Shown: positions 35,696 to 47,091, numbered from the stretch's first letter. The stretch: 64,000 nt of DNA from CAVWDI01 sp963753725 (GCA_963753725.1 CAVWDI010000029.1:186001-250000); one strand, 5' to 3'. Program-made: numbers and translations. The notes: generated from the sequence alone by a model not told the origin.

Positions 35696-35950
35696 TCAGT
35701 CCGCTTCTACAACCTGAATATCGGGGAAGAACTGGCGCACCGTACCTTCAACCCATCCATGCAAAGTGACCGGTGAAAGCGGGCAGCCTTCACAGGCCCC
35801 CAATAGACGCACCTTTAATACCTTACCCTCCAGCGATACCATTTCCACCGAACCGCCGTGATACTGCTCAATATAGGCGCTGATCCTCGCAAGCAGTACA
35901 CCCAGTTGTTCTTCTTCCGCAGCATCCAGAACAATATTATCGTCTGCCAT
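35696..35950 (-). CDS. NifU-like C-terminal (Nfu) domain protein
   Basis: This is an 84-residue single Nfu domain, an iron-sulfur carrier/scaffold. The cluster motif is 'GACEGCPLSPVTL' (CxxC near residue 55), preceded by 'EQYHGGSVEMVSLEGKVLKVRL'. The start ATG at 35950 has GGAGG 7 nt upstream. An in-frame TTG 6 nt earlier is less likely. It may load clusters on nearby Fe-S or ETF-linked proteins, but Nfu genes are also found alone. Confidence 0.92.
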   Translation of the reverse strand: MADDNIVLDAAEEEQLGVLLARISAYIEQYHGGSVEMVSLEGKVLKVRLLGACEGCPLSPVTLHGWVEGTVRQFFPDIQVVEAD

Positions 35951-35991
35951 AGCCAAACCTCCAGAAATTGTCTTACAGGTAAATTATACCC

Positions 35992-36492
35992 TTAACCGGA
36001 GGCTGCCGGCTCATTCATGCGGATGCGCAGGCCCTGGTTCAACAATGAAATCACATGGTGGTGCGTGTTTCGAATTCTCTCAGCAATGACCGCAGCCAAT
36101 CGTTCAACAATTATGGCTCCAGTTTCGGGATGTTCGACGCATAAATCGTGCAGCGCGTTACTGTGAACGCGCAGTAATATACAATCTGTTAGACAAACCG
36201 CAGATGATGAATACGCCTGGTTGCCCAAAGCAGCCGACCACCCTAGGACACCGCCAGAACGCACTTTTGTCACAGTCAGCTCTGGTCCGTCATCAGGTTT
36301 ATATCGAATGTCAATTTCTCCTTCAACCACAACAAAAAGATAATCAGCCTGGCTCCCCTGTTTAAACAAGGCTGATCCCTCACTATCCTGGCAGGCGATA
36401 AACAGAGAGCGCATAAATTCCATCTGGGTTGGGTTTAATCCCATAAAGAGCGGTAGCCGCTCCAGTTTTACTTGTTTCATAAGATTTTGCAC
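35992..36492 (-). CDS. Cyclic nucleotide-binding domain protein
   Basis: This 166-residue protein consists mainly of a cNMP-binding beta-barrel: 'FMRSLFIACQDSEGSALFKQGSQADYLFVVVEGEIDIRY' and 'GGVLGWSAALGNQAYSSSAVCLTDC'. No Crp-type HTH follows. The last ~50 residues form a helical tail ('ETGAIIVERLAAVIAERIRNT'). The canonical phosphate-binding Arg of cAMP receptors is not evident ('GWSAALGNQAYSSSA'), so ligand binding is doubtful. The start is GTG 36492 or ATG 36480. It lies between nfu and the ETF operon on the same strand. Confidence 0.8.
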   Translation of the reverse strand: MQNLMKQVKLERLPLFMGLNPTQMEFMRSLFIACQDSEGSALFKQGSQADYLFVVVEGEIDIRYKPDDGPELTVTKVRSGGVLGWSAALGNQAYSSSAVCLTDCILLRVHSNALHDLCVEHPETGAIIVERLAAVIAERIRNTHHHVISLLNQGLRIRMNEPAASG

Positions 36493-36624
36493 AATTCTTT
36501 CAATTATGAATTTACCTTACCTCCCCCGGGGAAACCAAGTGGCAAACTTCCTCAAAGCCGGGACAAATATCATCTAGGCTGCGCGTTTCTTCCCTGTCAA
36601 TTTATGAAATAATGTTAAGAGAAA

Positions 36625-36655
36625 AGCCCGCTGTCTTTAGTTCAACAGCGGACTG
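36625..36655 (-). terminator. Intrinsic terminator after etfA
   Basis: GCCCGCTGT (36626-36634) pairs with ACAGCGGAC (36645-36653) with one mismatch and a 10-nt loop. On the minus strand it is followed by TTTTC. It lies about 30 nt after the etfA stop and closes the acyl-CoA dehydrogenase/ETF operon. Confidence 0.65.
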
Positions 36656-36683
36656 ATTTTTCCAGAAGGAATTAAATTTGGAA

Positions 36684-37727
36684 TTAACTCAATCGTTGGC
36701 GAAATGCCTCCGTCAAAGGAGGCAGGATATCAAATAAATCACCAACCACGCCGAAACGCGCCAGTTTAAAGATCGGCGCATCCGGGTCTTTATTGATGGC
36801 CACGATCACTTTGCTGGTCCGCATTCCGGCCTGGTGCTGGATGGCTCCCGAAATCCCGCAAGCGATATACAAATCTGGGGAGACGACTTTGCCTGTCTGT
36901 CCAACTTGATGATCGTACGGGACATAACCAGCGTCCACCGCAGCCCGGCTGGCTCCCACGGCAGCCCCCAGGACCTGCGCCAGTTCTCCAACTAATTTAA
37001 AACCCTGTTGGGCGCGCCAGATTTCGGCTTCTTTGTCATCCATTCCATCCGGCGCCGATAACGAGGTGTTGTTAGAAATGCCCCGGCCTCCGGAGACGAT
37101 AACACCAGCATCAGCCAGGCTTACGGAAACTTCTGATTCCGAATAACCCAATACTTTGGTCTGGATATTATCTTCTGAGATTCCTTCCAATTCCACCTGG
37201 ATAGGATCACCAGTTTTGGAGACGTCCGCCTGTGGCGCTTTAAAGGCTCTCGAACGGGTGGTGAAAATCTGCGGTCGAGATTCGCTGTAGGTCTTTGCCA
37301 GCAGTTTTCCAGCGTAAACCGGGCGGGTAGCGATTACTTTGACCTCCTGCACCTCTAATGCGGACACATCCGGCATGACGCCGCTGCCCAGGTCTACCGC
37401 GCTCATGGCGGCTAACTCACGCCCGCGTGTAGTTGTCGGAAATATTATTACTTCCGGATCCTGGTCTTTAGCTGTCTGCAGTAAGAAGTCAGCATAGGGT
37501 TCAGCTCTATATACTGACAACACGGGCGCTTCCGAATAATAGACCTGGTCTGCGCCGTATTGGAAAGCGGTTTTGGCTGCTGCCTGCGCGCCTTCGCCGG
37601 CAACTAAAGCCGCAACCCCGCCTCCTAAACTTATCGCCAGAGTTTGAGCCGCACCTAAGGCTTCCCAGGATGCGGGTATCGCCTCGCCTTTATTCTGATC
37701 AATGAAAACCAATATTTTGTTACTCAT
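36684..37727 (-). CDS. etfA: Electron transfer flavoprotein subunit alpha
   Basis: This is a 347-residue EtfA, the FAD-binding subunit that takes electrons from acyl-CoA dehydrogenases. The N-domain starts 'KILVFIDQNKGE'. The C-terminal FAD domain has 'ADAGVIVSGGRGI', 'GAAVGASRAAVDAGYVPYDHQVGQTGKVVSPDLYIACGISGAIQH' and 'IVAINKDPDAPIFKLARFGVVGD'. The ATG overlaps the etfB stop (TGATG), so the two are coupled. A bifurcating ETF would need an extra FAD in EtfB and a partner, which is not judged here. Confidence 0.95.
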   Translation of the reverse strand: MSNKILVFIDQNKGEAIPASWEALGAAQTLAISLGGGVAALVAGEGAQAAAKTAFQYGADQVYYSEAPVLSVYRAEPYADFLLQTAKDQDPEVIIFPTTTRGRELAAMSAVDLGSGVMPDVSALEVQEVKVIATRPVYAGKLLAKTYSESRPQIFTTRSRAFKAPQADVSKTGDPIQVELEGISEDNIQTKVLGYSESEVSVSLADAGVIVSGGRGISNNTSLSAPDGMDDKEAEIWRAQQGFKLVGELAQVLGAAVGASRAAVDAGYVPYDHQVGQTGKVVSPDLYIACGISGAIQHQAGMRTSKVIVAINKDPDAPIFKLARFGVVGDLFDILPPLTEAFRQRLS

Positions 37728-38507
37728 CACAGCACCTTTTCACCCAGGATTTTATCGACCAGCATCTCTGCAATCTCACCCGGGGTATCACCCGTCAGGA
37801 TTTCGGTCGCAATTTCTCTGGTTTCTGGATTGATTAATTCAGGCCAGCGCACAACAGAATCGGGCACTTCGCTCCCCAAATCTCCCAGTGACCAGACCGG
37901 GATTTCAGCCTTGGCGGCTTTGCGGATACCCATAAATGATGGGTAGCGCGGCTCTGCGATATCTTTCGATACGGTCAGTACAGCCGGCAGTTTGCTTTCC
38001 ACCACCTGGCGTCCTTCTTCAACCGATCGCTCCACTTTTATACTGCCAGAGCCGGGATCGATTTCCTGTATCGTTGAAACAAGGGACAGCACCGGCCAGC
38101 CCAAAATGCGTGCCGTTTGGGGTGCTGTGACGCCCATATCCGCGTCAATGGCCTGTTTCCCGAAGAAAGCCAGATCGACATCGCCAACCTTCTTGATGGC
38201 TCCAGCCAATACATGAGCAATCACCTGGCTGTCGGCCGCTTCCAAAGCCGGGTCCGAAACCCGGTATGCCTGGCTGCAGCCCATCGCTAGGGCAGATTTT
38301 AATCGCTTCATCTGCGCCCTCACCGCCCACACTGATAACAGTGACCTCGCCCCCATGCGCCTCGCTCTGCAAAAGGGCAGTCTCTACGGCATATTCGTCC
38401 CAGGGATTCATCACCAGGGGAGCATCTCCCCAAGTGACCTTACCGTCCTCAGCCCTGACTGTGGCGGCGCTGTCTGGAACCTGCTTAATGCAAACTACGA
38501 TGTTCAA
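37727..38507 (-). CDS. etfB: Electron transfer flavoprotein subunit beta, one frameshift
   Basis: This ~260-residue EtfB is read in two frames. The first gives 'MNIVVCIKQVPDSAATVR', 'NPWDEYAVETALLQSEAHGGEVTVISVGG' and 'GADEAIK'. The second continues 'SALAMGCSQAYRVSDP', 'DLAFFGKQAIDADMGVTAPQTARILGWP' (AMP/FAD-site motif) and 'RYPSFMGIRKAAKAEI'. The break is one surplus A in an AAAA run near 38308: removing it restores the family sequence exactly, so a base-call error is likely. It lies between the dehydrogenase gene and etfA. Confidence 0.92.
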
Positions 38508-38539
38508 GTCAACCTCCTAAACTATAAGTTTTGATTTAA

Positions 38540-39751
38540 TTATTCCTCCTGCCAGAATTCAGCATCATAGGCAGGTAATTCTCTACGCAGCGCTGTTTCT
38601 CCGCGATAATCCAGCGCGTAACCGGCTTGAATTAATTGGTGGATTTCGTTCGATCCTTCGTAAATCACCGCACCCTTGGAATTTCGTAAATAGCGCTCAA
38701 CATTATACTCATCGCTATATCCATACGCCCCGTGCACCTGGATCGCTTCTGAAGCCGCTTTAAACGATTCGTCTGTAGCGAACCATTTCGCCAGGGAAGT
38801 CTCGCGCGTGTTGCGTTTACCCTGGTTTTTCATCCAGCCAGCACGCAGATACAGCAATCGAGCCGCTTCGTAGGATTGTACCATGCCGGCAATTTTTGCC
38901 TGGATAAGCTGGAATTTACCGATCTCACGCCCAAACGCCTGTCGGTCGCGGGCATAAGACACGCTCGCCTCCAGGCTGGCCCGTATCAGACCAGCCGCGC
39001 CGGCTGCCACGGTATAGCGCCCGTTGTCCAGGCAGGACATTGCAATTTTGAAACCCTCACCTTCTTCACCGATACGGTTTTCTACCGGGACGCGCACATC
39101 CTGGCATGCGATCCAGCCGGTCGAACCAGCCCGCACGCCCATCTTGCCTTTGATGTCGCCTGTGGTCACTCCCGGACGGTTTAACTCCACCTCGAATGCG
39201 GACAGGCCCTCATGTCGATCCTTCGCCTCCGTATCAGTGCGCGCCACCCACATGGCGTGGTCGGCTTTGGTCGCCAGCGAGATCCACATCTTTTCGCCGT
39301 TGATCACATACTCATCTCCCTCCCGCCTGGCTGTGCTGGAAATGCCCGCCACGTCCGATCCAGCGCCCGGTTCCGTCAACCCATAGCAGGCGATTTTATC
39401 ACCGCGCGCCTGGGGGACCAGAAAGCGCTGCTTCTGTTCCTCTGTGCCCCACTGCAGCAGACCCATACTGTTTAAGCCCATGTGCACCGACATCACCACC
39501 CGCAGCGTCGAATCGACCGCTTCCAATTCCTCACAAGCGATGCCCAATGAAATGTAGTCCATTCCCTGGCCGCCGTAGCGCACCGGGATGTTAATCCCCA
39601 ATATTCCAAGCTCGCCCATGCGCGGCAGCACGAAAGGCGCCATTTCATGCGCCCGGTCGAATTCTTTGATGATTGGCGCTACTTCCTTTTCTGCAAAATC
39701 GCGCACCATCTTCTGCACCATGCGGTGTTCTTCGTTCAGATTGAAGTCCAT
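38540..39751 (-). CDS. Acyl-CoA dehydrogenase
   Basis: This is a 403-residue FAD enzyme that introduces the 2,3-double bond into acyl-CoA and passes electrons to the ETF encoded directly downstream. Signature motifs are 'CYGLTEPGAGSDVAGISSTA' and 'NGEKMWISLATKADHAMWVART'. 'QAFGREIGKFQLIQAKIA' and the catalytic-Glu motif 'VIYEGSNEIHQLIQAG' follow. The chain-length preference cannot be read. The operon dehydrogenase-etfB-etfA points to fatty- or branched-acid oxidation. The gap to etfB is 32 nt. Confidence 0.94.
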   Translation of the reverse strand: MDFNLNEEHRMVQKMVRDFAEKEVAPIIKEFDRAHEMAPFVLPRMGELGILGINIPVRYGGQGMDYISLGIACEELEAVDSTLRVVMSVHMGLNSMGLLQWGTEEQKQRFLVPQARGDKIACYGLTEPGAGSDVAGISSTARREGDEYVINGEKMWISLATKADHAMWVARTDTEAKDRHEGLSAFEVELNRPGVTTGDIKGKMGVRAGSTGWIACQDVRVPVENRIGEEGEGFKIAMSCLDNGRYTVAAGAAGLIRASLEASVSYARDRQAFGREIGKFQLIQAKIAGMVQSYEAARLLYLRAGWMKNQGKRNTRETSLAKWFATDESFKAASEAIQVHGAYGYSDEYNVERYLRNSKGAVIYEGSNEIHQLIQAGYALDYRGETALRRELPAYDAEFWQEE

Positions 39752-40101
39752 AGATTACTTCTCCATATACATTATTAAGACGACATATTATAGCTTGCGA
39801 ATCACCTTTAGCGCAATCAACTCATCCCACTGCGGACAGATTTAATAATTTTGCAAAAATTCGAAAATACCAATACTACCAATAAATACATTTTACTGGG
39901 TAAAAGTAAAAATCACGATTTTTGTACGAAAATCTATTGATTTGATTATTTTCGTAATACAAAATCTTTCGTTTCGAATTATCCATCCATTGCGAGGTTA
40001 TCCATGAAATTTATTACTTTCATTATCAGATCGAGTTAATTTCAGATTATAGATATAGTAAAATCACCCAATACAGAAATAATGCATAATTCCTGGAAAT
40101 A
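39752..40101. other. AT-rich divergent intergenic region with inverted repeat
   Basis: This 350-bp space separates the minus-strand acyl-CoA dehydrogenase gene from the plus-strand transporter. It is AT-rich and contains no frame of interest. It holds a perfect 9-bp inverted repeat TACGAAAAT (39925-39933) and ATTTTCGTA (39948-39956), 14 bp apart, which could be an operator for either gene. Promoter-like AT runs are present but not distinctive. Confidence 0.5.
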
Positions 40102-41896
40102 ATGACCCTTGAAAATATTCTTGTTCTAAGCATTCTGGGTATCGCAATTATTCTATTCGTTAGCGAAAAGCTGCGCGTAGATGTAGTCGCCATGATCGTC
40201 TTGACGCTCCTGGTGCTGACTGGACTGGTAACCATAGAGCAGGCTTTTTCAGGATTTGCCAGCCCTGCGGTGGTAACAGTTTGGGCAGTCTTTATCGTCA
40301 GCGGAGGTTTAACCCGCAGTGGTGTTGCTGATTCGATTGCCCAACTCATAGTTCGCCTTGCTGGCACCAATCCTCTGCGACTAACAGTACTGATTATGCT
40401 TGGCGTAGGTGTAATGTCGGCCTTTATGAACAATATCGGTGCCGTTGCCATCTTGCTGCCTGCAGTTGTTAGTATTGCACGGGCTACAAGAATCTCCCCC
40501 TCCAAATTATTAATCCCATTAGCCTGGGCATCACTGATGGGCGGCAATATGACCATGATTGGCACGCCACCTAACATCCTTGCATCTGGAATCCTGGAGT
40601 CTTATGCTGATTTGGAACCATTCCAATTTTTTGATTTTTTACCTATGGGCATAATTATTCTAAGTACTGGTATTTTATATATGCTTTTTGATCGGCCGCC
40701 GCCTGTTGCCCAATCGTACTTCCGGCGCTGAGTTATCACAAAATTACCAGATTGAAGATTATTTAACCGAATTCCGTGTGGTGGCCAGTTCCCCCCTAAT
40801 AGGCAAAACGGTAAAAGAAGCCGACCTGGATAATCTTTATGGGTTAAATGTGATCCACATGCACCTGTGTTGTCAGGACAGCGAAACTGCCACTCCAACC
40901 AGCGAACACCGCCTTGAAGAAGGCGATGAACTTCATATCGAAGCAAGGCCAGATGCGATACTGAAAGCGGAGCAAACGCTTATGCTTCAGCCGGTGCCAG
41001 ATCGGGAAATCCAACCCTATGAGGACGAGCCTTCTCGGACCGCTTTTGAACTTGCGGAAGTAGTTCTATCACCAAAATCTTCACTCAACGGCAAAACATT
41101 TAAGGAAATCGATTTTCGAGAGCGCTACGGACTTTCCGTGCTTGCGCTGCGACATGAGAGCAAGATGGTTTATTCCAGATTGGGGGACAGGCCGCTAAAT
41201 TTTGGTGACTCCTTGCTGGTACAGGGGCCAGTGGCAAATATAAACCGACTCCGTTCGGACAGTGATTTCCTTCTGCTGGATATGCCCAAACCTGAAAAAC
41301 GGCGTGTCAATAAAGCCCCAATCGCTATTTTCATTTTATTGGGTGTACTGATGGTTGTCAGTACCAGCTTACTCCATGTCTCGATAGCCATGTTCATTGG
41401 CGCGCTGTTAATGGTTCTCAGCGGTACGTTGACGATGGATGAGGCTTATCAATCGATCGAATGGAAGGCTGTATTTTTGATCGCCGGCATGCTGCCTCTG
41501 GGCTTGGCGATGGAAAGCACAGGAACCGCCCAATTTTTGGCTGACCAGATCGTAAACTTTATTGGTGATCTAGGCCCCATTGCTGTAATGTTAGGCATCT
41601 ATATTATGACCGGGCTACTCACCGAGGTGATGTCCAATGCAGCAGCCACAGTTCTCGCTGTACCGATCGCGATTGATGCTGCACTTAGCCTGGGAGCCGA
41701 TCCGCATGCATTTGTTATGGCGATTGTGATCGCTGCTTCGACCTCATTCCTGATGCCGATTGGTCACCAGGTCAATGTATTAGTTTACGGACCTGGCGGG
41801 TATAAGTTCTTTGACTACACAAAAGTTGGCATCTGGCTGAACTTACTGCTGCTTATCATGACAGCCATCTTCCTGCCTATCATCTGGCCGCTTTAA
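40102..41896 (+). CDS. SLC13/DASS-type transporter with two RCK_C domains, one frameshift
   Basis: Two frames join into a ~597-residue permease. The N-terminal half has the SLC13/CitM pattern ('GLVTIEQAFSGFASPAVVTVWAVFIVSGGL', 'SAFMNNIGAVAILLPAV', 'WASLMGGNMTMIGTPPNILAS'). Two cytoplasmic TrkA-C/RCK_C modules lie in the middle ('FRVVASSPLIGKTVKEADL' and 'VVLSPKSSLNGKTFKEIDF'). The second membrane half ends 'ATVLAVPIAIDAALSLGADPHAFVMAIVIAASTSFLMPIGHQVNVLVYGPGGY'-like. A surplus base near 40695 causes the shift: 'YMLF' continues as 'IGRRLLPNRT'. It probably carries sulfate, dicarboxylate or another anion with Na+. The substrate is unknown. Confidence 0.88.
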
Positions 41897-42179
41897 CACG
41901 AATTCAGCACTTACTAATACCCAGGAGACCCTTTCTAAACAAATTTTTCCCCGTATTCAGCATATACCATTGAGAAAGGGACAAGAGAATTCATTCAAAA
42001 TTGTTTTAGGTATTTTGAAAATATATACAATCATCAATTCTATAAGAATTAGTTTACAATGCGTCCATTATATTTATTTTTTTTCGATTTCCAGTGTTCG
42101 CAATTAGTTGAGAAAGCAATCTTAAAATGGCACATTTGCATTACAGCGCAGCCAGACTTTAGAAATTAAGGATATAGGG

Positions 42180-45100
42180 TTGAGTTACGTTAATTATCCC
42201 CTGTTTTTGCCGCTTGCGTTTACCTTTTTCGGTTTTTTTACAGCTCTGGTTTACGGCCAATCATTGGTCAATAAACGTTTAGGGGTCACAAAAGCTTGCT
42301 GGATTCTCTCGATATTTCCGCTCGGTGCTTTCGCCAGCCTGCTGCTTGCACTGCCTCCCATGCAGGATGGATCAGGTCTAACCTGGCAAATTAATTTTGC
42401 GCAATACCGCCACAGTACTGGTCAGCCTTTACCTGGATAACCTAAGTGCAGTATTTGCATTACTGGTTACCGGGATCGGCACGCTTGTTGTGATTTACAG
42501 CGGATATTATTTTAATGGTGACCGGAGTGCATGGCGATTTTTAGTTTACCTGTTCCTGTTCATGTTCGCCATGCTTGGAATTGTTTTAGCTAGCAATCTG
42601 GTATTATTGTTCGTTTTTTGGGAAATGACAAGCGTAACATCATTCCTGCTGGTAGCTTATAAATATAAATCAGATCAAGCGCAGAAAGGGTGCTTTTAAA
42701 GCACTTCTTATCACGGGTGCAGGCGGGGTAGCGTTACTGCTGGGTGTCATTATCATTTCCTCAATCACCGGCACTACAGATATAACCACGCTGCTCACTC
42801 AAACCGCATCCACTCCAGGAAAGCAATCTCTATCCATTGATTTTGACCATGGTTGCACTGGCTGCCCTTACCAAAAGCGCACAGACCCCTTTCCATATCT
42901 GGCTGCCGGATGCCATGAGTGCTCCAACCCCGGCCAGTGCGTATCTGCACTCTGCGACCATGGTCAAAGCCGGGATTTACCTGCTAGCCAGATTAAACCC
43001 GGTTCTTGGTCAAACAGAGGCCTGGTTTTGGATTTTCAGTTCAACAGGTCTGATCACGATGTTAATCGGCGCTTACCTTGGGTTGAAACAGAATGATCTG
43101 AAAGCTTTACTAGCCTATTCAACGATCAGCCAGTTGGGGGTGATGGTTTTGTTGATTGGACAGGACACAGATATCGCTTTCAAAGCACTGATAATTGGTG
43201 TTATTGCCCATGCGCTGTATAAAAGTGCCTTATTCCTCATTGCTGGTATAGTAGATCACTCAACTGGAACGCGAGATTTACGCCGGTTGGGTGGTCTCGG
43301 GCACTGGATGCCCTACAGTATGGGCATTGCCATACTTGCTGGTTTATCGATGGCTGGTTTGCCGCCCATGTTTGGATTCTTGGCTAAAGAGACCCTGCTG
43401 TCGACGGCTATTCACCCATCCCTCCCGGAAACCATTGCATTCATTTTTCCCGTCGGGACAGTCATAGCGGGATCCCTAATTCTGGCGCAGGCAGGTTTAT
43501 TTGTCTGGGGAACTTTTTTAGGAAAACTGCGCGATCCGGGAATTAAACCCCATGAAGCACCTTGGGGAATGTTATTTGCACCTTTGATCCCAGCTGCTCT
43601 GTCCATTTTACTCGGGTTATTGCCCGAACCTGAGAGACTGGCAACTTTTTTTTCCAATGCAGCCAGTGCTGCTTACGGCGGAAAAGTCAAAGTTTCTCTT
43701 GCCTTGTGGGCAGGATTGACGGTACCATTTTTTCTTTCCATTATCGCAGTATCCAGTGGAATCATAATTTTTATTTACAGGGAACAGGTGCGCAATATCC
43801 AAAACCGGATCGCCCCAAATTTCACCCTCAACTACATCTATTCAGTCATACTAAAAGCGATTGATCATTTGGGGATTCTCGTTACCCGCTTACAGGCAGG
43901 GAAACTTCGCACATATCTAACTGTCATGCTGGTCTCAGTGATTATGCTGGTTCTAATCTTTGCTGAGGTGCCGGAATTAGGTCAAATCGTACTGTTCCGG
44001 CAGCCGCTATTTTAACCTTGGATTTGCTATTTCGACCCTGCGCATTTTTGCGTTGGTCGTCATCATCAGTGCTGCTTTCGCCACTGTATTTATAAGGCGC
44101 GATTTTGCAGCCATACTCACTTTAGGGGCTATGGGCCTCAGCGTTGCTGTGTTCATGGTGCTGGAACCCGATCCTGACCTGGCACTGGTACAAATGGTTG
44201 TGGACTTACTGGCGGTTGTGATCTTGGTGCTTGCCTTGACGCGCCTGCCACGCTCCCAGCGTATGCGCGCCACAGAACTGACCTACCATCAGAGTAGATT
44301 CAGCTTGTTTATGGACATATTGGTTTCTGCTGCTATTGGTATCATCGTGGCATGGATTTCTTTGATAGCGCTGGTTACGCGCCCGCGTGAAAGCGTAATC
44401 ACCCCGTTCTTTGCAGCAAACGCCAAACTGCTTACAGGCGCCAAAGACATCGTTGGCGCGATTGTGGTGGATTTTCGCGCTTTTGATACGCTAGTAGAGA
44501 TTACCGTTTTCAGTATTGCCGGGCTTGGTATCTTTACCCTGCTGTTATATGCCTCCCGGCTGGCAGGTGATCAGGTTGTGGATGAACCGATTTCGGATAA
44601 AAAGTTATTTAAAACAACCGGCATTGGAGGACCAAAAACCTCCCCCTTTGTGCACGCCCTGGCTTACGCTTCTCTTCCTTTCTCATTAATCCTGGCAGTT
44701 ATCCACATGATGTACGGTCACGACCAGCCCGGTGACGGCTTCACTGCCGGTGTGATAGTAGGATTGGTGGTCGCGTTCTGGTACGTCGTATTTGGTTACG
44801 CTGAAGTAAACCTGCGATTGAAATGGCTCAAACCGATGCTGTTCATAAGCATCGGGATACTGCTAGCTGTTTTAAACGGAATCTGTGCCTCCTATATTAG
44901 AGGTAATTTCCTTGCCAATGTGGATTATGGCGAGATGTTAAGCATCCCCTTACCGAAAGGATTTAATCTCAGCACCTCTTTTCTTTTCGAGGTCGCGATT
45001 TTCCTGTGCGTACTCGGCAGCATCTCTTTTATCCTGCGCGCCTTGGGTCACCCCAGGATCAGTGATCCGAGCAGCATCAGGGATGTATCGGCATTAGATC

Positions 45101-45204
45101 AAAATCCCACAGAAGAAACCATCCGGGATCCAGCTAGTACAACCACCAAATATCAACTCTCACCCAATCATGTCCATTCAAGCGTAAAAGATCAGGATAC
45201 TTGA
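42180..45204 (+). CDS. mrpA: Mrp antiporter fused subunit A/B, four frameshifts
   Basis: Reading through four +1 shifts (near 42390, 42689, 42838 and 44010) gives one ~1007-residue protein, the size of the fused PhaAB/MrpAB form. The NuoL-like part has 'LLFVFWEMTSVTSFLLV', 'TKSAQTPFHIWLPDAMSAPTPASAYLHSATMVKAGIYLL' and 'LLAYSTISQLGVM'. Then comes the MrpA C-terminal segment 'LEPDPDLALVQMVVDLLAVVILVLAL', and an MrpB part 'HMMYGHDQPGDGFTAGVIVGLVVAFWYVVFGY'. The complex exchanges Na+ (or K+) for H+. The start is TTG at 42180. One shift is an extra G before 'TGCTTTTAAAGC'. All conserved motifs are intact, so errors are likelier than decay. Confidence 0.85.
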
Positions 45205-45206
45205 AT

Positions 45207-45542
45207 ATGGAACTATTAACCGCAGCAGCCATTGGCATTTTGTTCACTATCGGGATTTTCCAGATGCTCCGTCGCAATGTGATCCGATCGGCAATTGGAT
45301 TGATCATTTTATCGAATGCCGTAAACTTATTCTTATTGAGTTCTGGCGCTTACCAGGGGATACAGCCGGCATATACGGATGTCCCCCAGGAACTGCACAG
45401 CGATGCGCTTCCCCAGGCGCTGGTGCTCACTGCAATCGTGATCAGCATGGGAGGCATTGCTTTTGTGCTCTCTATTCTTTATGTGATCTCTTCCCGCTAC
45501 AAGACAAGCGATTTAGATGAAATTAAGGGGTTAAGGAATTAA
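45207..45542 (+). CDS. mrpC: Mrp antiporter subunit C (NuoK-like)
   Basis: This is a 111-residue three-helix NuoK homologue: 'LLTAAAIGILFTIGIFQML', 'VIRSAIGLIILSNAVNLFLLSSGAY' and 'PQALVLTAIVISMGGIAFVLSILYVI'. 'DALPQALVLTAIVI' is the Mrp/NuoK hallmark. I prefer ATG 45207 over an overlapping TTG at 45201. It follows subunit A/B directly and precedes D by 28 nt, the standard Mrp order. Confidence 0.93.
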   Translation: MELLTAAAIGILFTIGIFQMLRRNVIRSAIGLIILSNAVNLFLLSSGAYQGIQPAYTDVPQELHSDALPQALVLTAIVISMGGIAFVLSILYVISSRYKTSDLDEIKGLRN

Positions 45543-45570
45543 TTGAAATATCGATAAAAGGTAGTATGAA

Positions 45571-47089
45571 ATGATGGGTTACGAGCAGATCATCCTTGTT
45601 CCAATCTTAGCACCTCTTGCTGGCGCCTTTGTCATATTACTGCTGCGCTCGCGCAGAATATGGCAGGCGGGGACAGCATTGTTGGTAATGCTTTTATCTC
45701 TGGTGAGTAGTTTCTGGCTTTTATTCCAGATATGGAAATCAGGTGATTCTGTGGTTTACCAGTTGGGTGGTTGGCCTGCACCTGTCGGGATTTCTTTGGT
45801 AGCCGATCCATTGTCCGCATTCATGGTATTTATGACCCAGTTGGTGCTGGTCACGGGTATTGTGTATGCCATGGGAGCGAAGGACAAGAACATCCAATAT
45901 CCCACTTTTTATCCATTGTTCCTATGCCTTGGAGTGGGACTGACAGGCGCATTCCTGAGTGGAGACCTGTTTAACTTGTTTGTCTTTGCGGAACTGCTGG
46001 TCATTTCCGGAACCATTTTGACTGCCATCTCGGATGACCGTTTTGGAGCTGAAGCGGCTTTCAAATATTTCTATATCAGCCTGCTGGCTTCCACATTTAT
46101 GCTGTTGGCGATTGGATGCCTTTATATCTCATACGGTTCGCTGAATATGGCAGACATTGCGATGCGCATTCTTATGAACCCAGACCAACCGCTTTTAATG
46201 GCAGCGGTTGCCTTCATGACAGCGACTTTCATGGTTAAAAGCGCCGTGTTTCCCTTTCATTTCTGGCAGCCAGATTTCCATGCAGCTGCCCCTACACCGG
46301 TCAGCGCCATGCTCTCGTCAGTAGTTGTTAAGCTTGGTATTTATGGATTTATACGTATGACCACCTTATTATTCGTTCAACAATCACAGAAGCTGCAATT
46401 TCTCTTAATCGCTTTAGGCATTATTGGCGTATTCTTTGGCGGTTTCTCGGCGATCGGTACCCATAACGCCAAACGCATGCTGGCATATTCAACCCTTGCC
46501 CAGATCGGATTTATCCTGGTTGGTATTGGGTGGGGTACACCACTTTCGATAGCTGCTACACTTGTTTTCACCTTCAACCACAGTCTAATCAAAGCCGCCA
46601 TGTTGATGCTGTCCGGTTCAGTTGCAAGCCGCACGTATACCAAATCGGCAGCATTTGATATCATTTCTGGTATGGGCAAATTTATGCCTTACGCCGGGAT
46701 ACTGTTCTTTATCGGAAGCCTTGCGCTTGCAGGTATCCCGCCTACGAATGGTTTTATTAGTAAATACCTGATATTTGACAGCGGTGTCGCTGTTCAGGAA
46801 TATCTGGTGCTTTTTGCACTCGCACTGGGAGGATTGCTTTCGCTGATATATACCATGCGTGCATTCCAAAAAATATGGTGGCAGCATAAAGAGAATTCTG
46901 AACTCGATTAAACCTGAAGGGGACCGCCTGATTGCACCCACCATATTGATTGTGCTCATTTTAGCTCTGGGAATCTGGGCAGAACCGCTGGTTCAAATCA
47001 GCCAAACGATCAGTATCTGGCTGCAAGATCCCACAAACTATATACAAGCTGTCCTCGGAGTAACTGTTACCATGGTGATTGGAGGCTAA
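45571..47089 (+). CDS. mrpD: Mrp antiporter subunit D (NuoN-like), one frameshift near the end
   Basis: This is a ~505-residue proton-channel subunit: 'LFNLFVFAELLVISGTILTAISD', 'FMTATFMVKSAVFPFHFWQPDFHAAAPTPVSAMLSSVVVKLGIYGFIR'-type core with the conserved Lys, and 'AKRMLAYSTLAQIGFILVG'. The first frame runs to 46911. One +1 shift around 46895 leads to the terminal helix 'IAPTILIVLILALGIWAEPLVQISQTISIWL'. Mrp D and A are the ion-translocating members of the complex. Confidence 0.9.
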
Positions 47090-47091
47090 AT

